A program made the translations under genes and the position numbers. Of a DNA stretch of 64,000 bases, positions 10,105 to 18,540 are shown piece by piece (the first letter of the stretch is position 1; every line of letters starts with the position of its first letter). The notes beneath the pieces are model-generated. The model saw only the letters and a program-made list of their open reading frames with translations, did not search any database and was not told the DNA's origin. The stretch is taken from NCBI RefSeq assembly GCF_030272615.1, contig NC_081413.1, positions 718,783,867-718,847,866 of the forward strand, read 5' to 3'. The stretch is from Cryptomeria japonica. Taxonomy: Eukaryota > Streptophyta > Pinopsida > Cupressales > Cupressaceae.

Positions 10105-10822
10105 CAAAAGAAAGAAAAAATATATTCATAGGGTATGATTTCATATTGAAAAAGTAGAAATATCAATGACCTATCAAATACAAAAATGAAACCTAATGTG
10201 GTTTCCAAGAATGGGTAGGGGAAGTAAAATATATTTTAGAATTATGTGTAGATAAAAATATGTAATAATATAAATTTGATGAAGAAATGGTCATGTAAAT
10301 AATTTCAAACATAAATTTGAGAAAAATAAAGATACCAGGAAACTTATTATGAATAACAAACTCCAAAATATGATGATTGGGTTCACTAAAATGCAAATAA
10401 AATCAAAACATCCTTTAGGAACCATCACTCCAAGATAATTAAATGAAATGAACACAAATAACTAACTAATATATATTAATGATTTGTAAGTAATTGTGTG
10501 GGATATTTTTTCTAATATTAAATGCTAAGGTATGGAAAGAAAATAAATAAACAAGGTAATTAGTTTGATGATCAAAGAATGTGTCATTCAAAAAAGATTC
10601 TATATTATCGTTTCCTTTTTCCTAAAGTGTGATCTCCCTATTAGTTGAAAGTATTATATTTTGAGTTGATATTGTAATTTATCTAGAGTTACATTTAGTG
10701 GTATGCATCTTGTCTATAATTATGGATTCACATTTTGAGTTTGGACTTAACCCTACATAATACTTATTGTTATTCTTCTTTCAGCCTAGCTGATCTTCAT
10801 ATTGTATACATCTCTCTAGCAT
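10105..10822. other. unassigned A+T-rich sequence between copia-2 and element A
   Basis: About 700 bp with no convincing coding frame, repeat or known element motif. It ends at the ATAAT target site of element A, so it was the left flank when A inserted. Confidence 0.6.
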
Positions 10823-10827
10823 ATAAT
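10823..10827. repeat. target-site duplication of element A, left copy
   Basis: ATAAT, matched exactly by 63770-63774. The match sets the right LTR end at 63769, although the final bases of the two LTRs have diverged (GAACGACA left, GTAGGATA right). Confidence 0.85.
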
Positions 10828-11950
10828 TGTATACACCTAAAAATGGTTTGAAGATAATTAATTAAATAAGCAATTATTTAATTAATCCCCCTTCCTAATT
10901 TAATTGAATTCAGTAAGCAATTTGATTAAATTCCCCCTTTTCATCTACTCATTAATAAATCTAAGGAATTATTTAATAAGTTCATTTTCATAATCCCCTT
11001 TAATTAATTAATTTAAATTAATTAATTCCCTCCATCAATTTCATCATCAAATTCATTTCTTCTAAATCCCCTAATTAATTAAAACAAATCAATAATGAGT
11101 TGTTGAGATTAATTAGCATTTTCCTAATATTTGAATTTTTAAATACAAATTCTCCTAACTTCTAACCACCTAACCTAACCCGTTCTAAACCTAACCCATT
11201 CCATCTAACCTTGAGTTTAATTAACCCCATCCTAGCTTGCACATCCTAACCACCATGTCCCCTTTCCTTGAACACTTTACCCTCTCATGAGCAAAGCTTT
11301 GTGACACTTGTCACCATAGAGATGACAAATGTTCCCTTTCATCCAACCTCTTCTAGAAGCCTCTTGACACTTGTCACCATGGAGATGACATTGTCCCCTT
11401 TCATCCAACCCCTTCTCCTACCAACCTTGAAATGTTCCCTTTAATCCAACCTCTTTGCCAACCTCCTCCAATTTAACCATTGATATCTTTAGACTTAATC
11501 TTGACCATTGATTCCTGCCACCTCATCCCTGGCCTTGGAAATCCTATAAATAGACCCCATTTTGGAGTTCAAAGGATCTCGAATCCCATCTCATTTTTGC
11601 ATTCAAGCATTGTTACTATAGTCATATATCTCTTAGCAATAGCATTTTAGCATTGTTATCATGGTCAATTTTAGCTTAAATCTAGCTTATTTCTAGCTCA
11701 ATTTTAATCTCATCATTTCTAGTTTAAATGCATCATCATTATCATCTTAAATCCTCCATCTAGGTGTAGTCAAGGCACTAGAATTTGTATAACTAGATCT
11801 GAGAGAAAAATTCATACTCGCATTTACTAGGAGGTGATAGATTGATTAGCTATGGTTTATCTTTCTTTGCTTTATTTGTTAACCATGCTTATAATGATCT
11901 ATTGAGTGTTTTGTGTTGCAGGAATAGGTATACACTTCACAGGAACGACA
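10828..11950 (+). repeat. Element A 5' LTR
   Basis: TGTATACACC to GGAACGACA, 1123 bp. The first part alternates TAATTAA-rich tracts with C-rich tracts. A TATAAATA box is at 11545-11552. Two copies of a block starting with the palindromic (G)TGACACTTGTCAC lie at 11301 and 11365. Closely similar to 62646-63769. Confidence 0.92.
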
Positions 11951-11953
11951 TTT

Positions 11954-11972
11954 TGGCACCCACCATGGGGCC
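11954..11972 (+). promoter_or_regulatory. Element A primer binding site
   Basis: TGGCACCCACCATGGGGCC begins three bases after the LTR. It resembles the TGGCGCCCACCGTGGGGC-like primer sites seen in plant Tat/Athila elements. The exact tRNA is not assigned here. Confidence 0.7.
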
Positions 11973-14093
11973 GAGATCATCATTTTTGGCCTCTCAAGCT
12001 TCATAAACTTTCATCTCTGTCAGGTCTCGTTCAGAGTGTCGTACGAGTTACTTTTAAGGCTCGTACGAACTCCTTTATGGTCTGGGATGATATTATATTT
12101 TGACTCGTATTAGCTCAATCTTGTGTCATACGAGCATCTTTATTCTATTGCACGAGATCTAAATTCATGTCATACGAGTTTCTGGCTGGTAAATTCTTTA
12201 CTCGTATTAGCTTGTTTTTGTGTCGTACGAGCTTGTTTTGGCTTGTGTCTGAGATCTAAATTTGTGTCGATTCAGCTCATAAATCATGTCGTACAAGTCT
12301 CTACCTCTGTGATTTTAAAATAAGCTGCATTTTAGGGTTTTTTGTTTTTCATCCGAGCTTTACTAATGCTAACCCGGACTTGTTTGTGAAATTTTTGGTA
12401 GCTTAACTCTTTTTTGCAAAATGATTGATGAAGATAAACTTGTCAAAGACCAAATTCAAAACGCATCAATGACTACTAATGGATCTATTTTGCAAGTTGC
12501 CTAAAAGAATTCAACAAAAATTTGTGTATTCCTTAAAGTTTTTTTAGGCACACTTGATTTTGCTAAAGGAATGAACAATCATGTATTTTGTGTCTTTGAT
12601 GATAGGCAACTATGCTCTCACCTTTCTTAGGTGATCAGAAAGATAGACTCATCTTTTGCTTTTATTAGTGCATTTCTTTAGCAGACCTATCCTCCCAAGG
12701 AGTTAATAACTCTTAAAGCCATTATGGCCGGTGTGAGGGGAATGACCTAAGTGGGAATGGCTAATGCCAAGTAATCCAACCCACTATAAAATAAATATAA
12801 TTTGATGAAAATCAAGTCAATGATAGTGCTCGAGAATAGCTCTCCTCTGTACCTTTAGGTATATCAAACCTTGGTTTTCAAGGCTAGGAGACCTCTTAAT
12901 TGAGTATTATACCCCGATGTGCCGAACATATCCCTTACTAGTGTCGGTTAAATTAGAAGCTACCTGATTCACCTCCGAAAGGGTGATAATCTTTGTGCAA
13001 GAGAGATAGTAACTCTCCCAAGATACTTGCCATATCATGCCCCCATTAGCATTTGGAGTCGGATAATACGGCGTTGAGAATCCATTGTGTGAGACTCAAC
13101 GGCTATATTCTAATTAGCTATTGGGTGTGTACCTAAGCTTGCAAGAAAAGATTTTCTCTCCTCGACCAACTTTCTTAGGGTTTAGCATGCTTGGAGTCAC
13201 TTATCACATCATGTTTTTGTTGTGTATTCATCCCTAAATCAAAAAATCAGACATCTAAAGCTGGAAAACATAAGCAAAATACCAAAATTCACTACTCCAA
13301 ATTCGACAAAACAAACATTTTGTATCTTTGCTCTAGTATCTATTGTACAAGTCAGGTTCTCTGTTGTACTGTCTGGTGATTTGTCGTATGGTTCATAAAG
13401 TTTTGTCATATGAGTCTCTTCTTTTTCAAAGGAAATTTCTGATTTGTCATTTGGTCTTATATCTCTTGTTGTTTGGGGCTATAATCTATCGTATGAGTCT
13501 CTGTTTTTATCAGTCCAGAGCTACCACTTTGCATGACTTTTTTCAGGTCTATCATTTTGCGTGATTAGTTTGCAATAATCATAAACACTTGTTATCTATT
13601 ATTCTGTGCTTAAATTGTCTTCTTGGTTTGCTTGGTCAAGTTATCATCCGTCAAAATCAGACATTAGAACATAAACACCTTAAGATTTTTGAAGTGCTCA
13701 CCCACAACAAATTCAAGATCTAAACATCTCAAAGTGCATTATCACCCTCTTTGGTAAAATGATCACTCAAACATAGTTTCTCATCAGGATCTATCATCCT
13801 TTATCATGAAACTGAAATGTTTGGTCAAGATAATCTTGTTCCACATCATAGGATATATCGTTCCTACTAGACTTGGTTTTTATCAAATCACCATCATTGC
13901 ACTCCAAAACCGAAGATCGGAAAACTTGCAAAACTTTAAACACTTAACCATCTTTTCGTGTCATATCGCGCTATCACATTTACCTTGACAATTGATCACT
14001 TATCAAAACAACCTTTTAGACAATTGAATCTTAGCAAAATAACATGTGTGTATGCCCGTTTTAACTAGAGCTCAGAGATGAAGAATCGCAGAG
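11973..14093 (+). other. Element A untranslated leader with TCGTACGAG-type repeats
   Basis: A 2.1-kb leader without a credible gene. From about 12035 to 12310, and again near 13335-13500, the motif TCGTACGAG or variants (TCATACGAG, TCGTATGAG, CTCGTATTAG) recurs about ten times, often followed by TCTCT. Blocks near 12600-13180 resemble reverse-strand leader blocks of element B (about 31390-31960), so the leaders are homologous outside the repeats. Confidence 0.7.
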
Positions 14094-15519
14094 ATGGAAA
14101 TTGAAACATTGGAAACAACCGAAGAGCATATAACCATGGAACATGAAGAGGAAATACAAGTTAAAGGAGAAATAACACAACAAAATATCAGAGACATCAA
14201 GAAAGATCCTCAATTCGACAAATTCATGCAAAAATTATTAGAGGAAGAAAAAGAAAAATATTTCCTAATGTTAGCCAAATCTGGTGCTACAATCTCCCAA
14301 GATTTTGATGTGAACAAATTGACACAAAAGAAAAGCAACCCTCCCCCTAATAACGAACAATACGAAGATATTTTTGGTCTAAAAATGAATGACACATCAA
14401 TTCCTAATAACACCAGAACCATTGAAGAAACTTACATACCCAAAAGAGATGAAGCGGAAATTCTGAATAACATTCAATCCAATGAAGATACAAGAAGGAC
14501 TAGAGATGACACCAAAAGAGATCCAGATCCTCCTAGAATACAAAATCATGGTCATGCAATAACAAATCATGTCGATAATCCTATCACAACTCTCACACAA
14601 CAACTACATACACTGCAAACACAAATTCAAGATATGCAGAGAGGAAATGTTAGAAGATACTCACTATAAGAAATATATCCTTATCCATTCAAAAGAAACC
14701 TAAATATGATACCATTTCCTTTAGGTTTTGAAACTCCCAGATACAAAAAATATGATGGAAGCAATGACCATCAAGATCATATACAAGAATTTTGCACAAT
14801 GATTATGGAGTTTGCACATGAGGATACCTACTTAATGAGATTATTTCTGAAAAGCTTAACTGGACTAGCTATGGAATGGTTCTCCAAACTTCCACCTGAA
14901 ATCATATCATTTTTAGAGTTGGTGGATAAGTTTGTTTCACAATACTCTTACAACATACAACATGAAGTAACAATGCTATACCTATGTAATGCCAAACAAA
15001 AGAGTGGAGAACCTTTCATGACATTTTTACAATGATGGAGACGGTTAGCTTCGCAGTATCCTCGTACAGTGCCAGAATACAAAAAAATGGACATATTCAT
15101 TAACAACTTAAATGATCATATGAGTTATTACTTAAAAATGCAAGGAAATCAAAGTTTCGGAAAAATGATTGATAATGAAATCAAAATGGAGGAAGCCATG
15201 ATAAAGAAAGGTGAATTGAAAATATACAAAGGAGTCCATCCTCCTAACAACAACAATAATAACAATCACAATGATAAACCAAAGTTTTGGAATAGAAATC
15301 AAAATGTTGTCAACAATGGAATAGTGGATAACAACAGTGTGAAACCAAAACAACCATTTTTTAACTTATCCACTCACTCAGCGGTGGCTCAGCAAAACAA
15401 CAATCACCAAAGAGAAACTATCAAAACTTTTTTTTGAAGACAATTTACAAATATTGGTGAACCCCTTGGATCAGCACTAAAGACACTTCTCACAAACAAA
15501 TTGATCACTTTTCTAGCAT
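14094..15519 (+). pseudogene. gag: Element A gag, 5' and middle part
   Basis: Starts MEIETLETTEEH at 14094 with a Glu-rich, charged N-terminal part. From about 14709 comes the Tat gag core: FPLGFETPRYKKYDGSNDHQ, YLMRLFLKSLTGLAMEWFSK, and a KQKSGEPFMTFLQ block that matches element C. In-frame stops lie near 14669, 15035 and 15437. The one at 15035 replaces an Arg present in element C, consistent with CGA to TGA. An Asn-rich run (15247-15275) lies in the spacer before the nucleocapsid. The frame is broken by the small element at 15525 but resumes in phase after it. Confidence 0.85.
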
Positions 15520-15524
15520 AAAGG

Positions 15525-15659
15525 TGTTGGTGTTGGAAATAAGCCACACCCGGACCGACGATGGACTAGTCCAAGAGGGGCTAGTAGCTCAGTGGTAGAG
15601 CACTCCAGTAGCATATGGAAGGTCCTAGGTTCGAGTCCTAGCTGGTCCATGTTTCAACA
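15525..15659 (+). repeat. TRIM left LTR
   Basis: 135 bp. TGTTGGTG start, CAACA end, followed without spacer by the primer site at 15660. Contains the tRNA-like unit at 15578-15649. The segment TAAGCCACACC near its start is the reverse complement of GGTGTGGCTTA near the end of the internal region, so the two could pair in RNA. Confidence 0.9.
15578..15649 (+). ncRNA. tRNA-like unit in TRIM left LTR
   Basis: 72 nt. Acceptor arms GGGCTAG and CTGGTCC pair over 7 bp with two G.T pairs; discriminator A. D arm GCTC/GAGC. The A box TAGCTCAGTGG and B box GGTTCGAGTCC match Pol III internal promoter consensus. T arm CTAGG/CCTAG with a 7-nt loop. The anticodon arm is poor: TCCA/TGGA around an 8-nt loop, so a working tRNA is unlikely. 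Best read as a tRNA-derived promoter module. Confidence 0.75.
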
Positions 15660-15723
15660 TGGTATCAGAGCCAGGTCCAAGCTAGGAGCCCCAAGCACAC
15701 GAGAGGTGTGGCTTAAGGGGGGG
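15660..15723 (+). promoter_or_regulatory. TRIM internal region: primer site and polypurine tract
   Basis: 64 bp. TGGTATCAGAGCCAGG (15660-15675) is complementary to initiator tRNA-Met. TTAAGGGGGGG ends the region just before the right LTR. The primer site is the same type used by copia-1, copia-2 and element D in this window. Confidence 0.88.
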
Positions 15724-15858
15724 TGTTGGTGCTGGAAATAAGCCACACCCGAATCGATGATGGACTGGTCCAAGAGGGGCCAGTAGCTCAGTGGTAGAGC
15801 ACTCCAGCAGTGTATGGAAGGTCCTAGGTTCGATTCCTAGCTGGTCCATGTCTCAACA
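15724..15858 (+). repeat. TRIM right LTR
   Basis: 135 bp, same ends as the left LTR, followed by the AAAGG duplication. Eleven differences from the left copy. Confidence 0.9.
15777..15848 (+). ncRNA. tRNA-like unit in TRIM right LTR
   Basis: 72 nt. Acceptor arms GGGCCAG and CTGGTCC pair with one G.T pair, better than the left copy. A box TAGCTCAGTGG, B box GGTTCGATTCC. The anticodon arm again has an 8-nt loop and differs from the left copy at three loop positions. Confidence 0.75.
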
Positions 15859-15863
15859 AAAGG

Positions 15864-16270
15864 AACTACGAACCTCAAATTAAACCACCTTGGTAGAATG
15901 ATAACCATTATTGCGATTTCCATCAAAACAAGGGACATCACATAGATAGTTGTCAGAATTTGAAACATATCGTACAAGATATGATTGATAATGGAGTAAT
16001 AATAGTGGATGGACATACAACAAATGAATCTCATGCAACTTTTAAAACTCCGCTTCCAAACTATGAGAAAGGTGAATCATCAACAACAAACAATTGTAAG
16101 GGTAAAGTGAAGGTAAACTATGCTCATACATATGATAATGTGGTGAACGTGATTGTAGTTAAAGAAAAACAAAATTAAGAAAATTCTCATGCTATCACAC
16201 AAAGTAAAGCCAAAGTTGTTTTTTCTGGGTCCTACAACAAACACATCATCCACTACAAAATAATACAACC
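15864..16270 (+). pseudogene. gag: Element A gag, nucleocapsid part
   Basis: Continues the gag frame after the TRIM. A Tat-type zinc motif is visible, HYCDFHQNKGHHIDSCQNLK, followed by HIVQDMIDNGVIIVDGH, which lines up with element C (CEFHQGRGHKTSNC). In-frame stops lie near 15901 and 16178. A frame change near 16200-16270 separates it from the protease frame. Confidence 0.8.
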
Positions 16271-16272
16271 TA

Positions 16273-17013
16273 GTGGAGCAATTACAAAAAACACCTGCAC
16301 AAATATCCATCTTAGAACTGTTAAAACTTTCACCTGCACACAAAGAAATTCTAGAAAAAGCATTAATCGATACAACAATATCCAAATATCTTGATATAGA
16401 TCAATTCCAAACCATGGTGGGACACCTCACAACCCCTCATTGCTTATCATTCACTGAAGAAGATGACATGTCCTTACAACATCCCCACAACTCTCCTTTG
16501 CATATTGAAGTCCTCGTTCACAAAATGCACGTTAAATGTGTTCTACTAGATGGTGGAGCTGGCCTAAACATCTGTTCATTGAGTCTTGTTCATGCCTTAG
16601 GATATTCAGAAGATGCAGTTGATGTATGGAAAAGGATCACCATAAAAGCCTATGATGAAGAAGAACATTCCTACAAGGGAATTGTGATACTACCCATCAG
16701 AGTGGGACCTTTGCAGAAGGACACAACATGCCAAGTTCTAGACTTGGCCTTATCATATAATGTACTCTTGGGAAGACCTTGGATACATGACTTGCAAGAT
16801 GTCCCATCAACATATCACCAGTGTGTAAAATTTCCCTACAATGGGCAGGAAATCACAATATCTATAGATTCAAATCCATTTCAATACTGCAACAATCTAA
16901 AAATGACCCAAGAAGTCATTTTTCCACATAACAGGGAGGCATCATCTTTGAGCACACAATCCAAAGAACAATCATTTGCTTCAATTCTATCAAGTATGGA
17001 AAAACAAATGTAG
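16273..17013 (+). pseudogene. Element A protease
   Basis: A 246-codon open stretch. The aspartic protease signature is CVLLDGGAGLNICSLSL (DGGA at 16549-16560), followed by ILPIRVGPLQKD and the flap-side block YNVLLGRPWIHDLQDVPSTY. The N-terminal part (QISILELLKLSPAHKEIL) is conserved in elements B and C. It would cleave the gag-pol precursor. The stop at 17011-17013 is followed in the same frame by further linker sequence. Confidence 0.85.
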
Positions 17014-17256
17014 CTAAGAGATAGAGGGAATGAAGAATATTCAATATCACAACTACCACTTTCTCCTAAATCCTTTGGAAAACCATCAAACTCTAAACAA
17101 CAACCAATTGTAAAACATCTTCCAATATTTGATGGAGCATTTGTTAGTGCTGGAACCTTATCAGATGAAACAAAAGACAAATATGTGCTATAGTGGCTAT
17201 ACAAGGACGAAGAATGTCAATAAAAGATTAACAATGTCCGCATACCTACAGAAAAG

Positions 17257-17400
17257 TATGGAAAAGGATTTAACATTCTTCAAAGAATAGGATACACCGG
17301 AATAGGTCCTATAGGAAAAAGAAAAGAAGGTATCTCAGAACCTATTCAACCTCATACTCAGCAGACTACTAACAAAATAGGCTTAGGGTATGGACAAGTT
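17257..17400 (+). pseudogene. Element A G-patch motif between protease and RT
   Basis: The sequence reads YGKGFNILQRIGYTGIGPIG, then a basic KRKEG stretch and a GLGYGQ end. This is the Gly-spaced pattern of a G-patch RNA-binding motif. The same motif is in element C at 43397-43535. In both it lies downstream of the protease. It is in the protease frame but after in-frame stops. Confidence 0.65.
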
Positions 17401-18540
17401 ACTTTACTAGAAGACACATCTTTTAGTCAACAACAAGAGGAATATGAAAATAGACAAGAACAATTGGCAATTGAAAGAGAAGAAACATCAGCTAAGAAAC
17501 AAACACAAGGAAACATGAAATGGGAAAAGAAGCAAGCTTCAAATCAACAAGAGAAACAAACTAAAATCATCTCTCAAGCAGCATTAAATCTAAATCAAAA
17601 CAAGAAAGAAGCTAATATAAGTCCGAGAGAATTAATAGAAAAGTTGATAGAAATTAATCTCAGTCCTGAAGAAGTTGAATATGAAAGAAGAAAAAATATA
17701 GCTAGAAAAGAAGAAGAAATGCTATATGACCAAATCTGTAGATTGCAGGCTGCAAGTGATATAGATTCTAATGAATGGGAATGGGATTCCTATCACTCTA
17801 AAGAATCAACTGAATAAAATTGCTTTGAAGAAGATGTTGGAGTCAGCATAGTTCACACGTATGCAGGACAAATGTTAGGGACTAGTCTACTTGAATCAGA
17901 ATCATATTTGGCTGACTTGGACTTAACCAAGGATGATTAGGAACTCCTTACATGAGGTCATTCTGATGAGAGTACCATTCTAGACATTGACATACATATT
18001 GAAAACTTTGATACATCTATCATGACCCTTGAAATCCTTGAAACATCCCAACCTGAAGATCCCCTACCTCTAATCCACCTCGAGCTTATTGATTGGGAAA
18101 ATGAAGGACATACCGCCATTGACACCTTTCCGAATGACCATTCCATATCTATATATCTTAACAAAATTGAACCCATAACTCTCACCATGAATGTCAGCAA
18201 CGCGTCCTCTAGTCAAGTGGGTGCCAAATCTCCTAGTCGCAAAAGTGAAAATAAAGAAAAGAATATCAAGTCTAATGTTGAAAACCATTTATTGGCAACA
18301 TTAGATCAGGAAAAAGTAAAAAGAAAGGATGCATCTAACGGTGAAAACCTCCTCGAGGCACCAAAAGATGGGAAATTTGACACTTTACCTGAGCACTATC
18401 AAGAAAGGTCATCCATTTTGATCGAACCAACAAAGGCAGTTAACATTGGCACAACAGAGCAACCAAAGATTCTTCATCCAGCGACTTCTCTATCAGAAGA
18501 AGAAATGCAACAATATATAGAGTTCTTCAAACGATGACAA
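17401..18540 (+). pseudogene. Element A linker between G-patch and RT
   Basis: Two open stretches (17464-17817 and 18022-18537) in one frame. The first is Gln/Lys/Glu-rich; the second contains KSNVENHLLATLDQEK and ENLLEAPKDGKFDTLPEHY, conserved in elements B and C. It ends EFFKR and a TGA just before the QINFAWAYADMPGLD block that opens RT. Function unknown; position suggests a protease-RT spacer. Confidence 0.65.

Larger units (their letters stand above)
15525..15858 (+). mobile_element. 334-bp terminal-repeat miniature retroelement (TRIM) with tRNA-like LTRs
   Basis: Two 135-bp direct repeats (15525-15659, 15724-15858), each beginning TGTTGGTG and ending TCAACA, enclose only 64 bp. The internal part starts with the primer site TGGTATCAGAGCCAGG and ends with a purine tract (AAGGGGGGG). 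The exact 5-bp duplication AAAGG flanks it (15520-15524 and 15859-15863). Removing the element plus one AAAGG restores continuity with the gag reading seen in element C (NYEPQ block). This is the structure of a TRIM. Each LTR also contains a tRNA-like unit with A and B boxes. The two LTRs differ at 11 positions, 10 of them transitions. It has no coding capacity and needs enzymes in trans. Confidence 0.92.

Noticed and set aside
10193-10396. 67-codon ORF in the A+T-rich gap
   Set aside because: Short, low complexity, no domain or conserved context.
15578-15848. Two functional tRNA genes
   Set aside because: The units lie inside LTRs of a small element, have 8-nt anticodon loops with weak stems, and differ mainly in that loop. 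They fit a tRNA-derived module better.
15525-15858. A Cassandra-type TRIM with 5S rRNA sequence
   Set aside because: The internal boxes are the tRNA A and B boxes at tRNA spacing, with a T-arm fold. No 5S A-IE-C box arrangement was seen.
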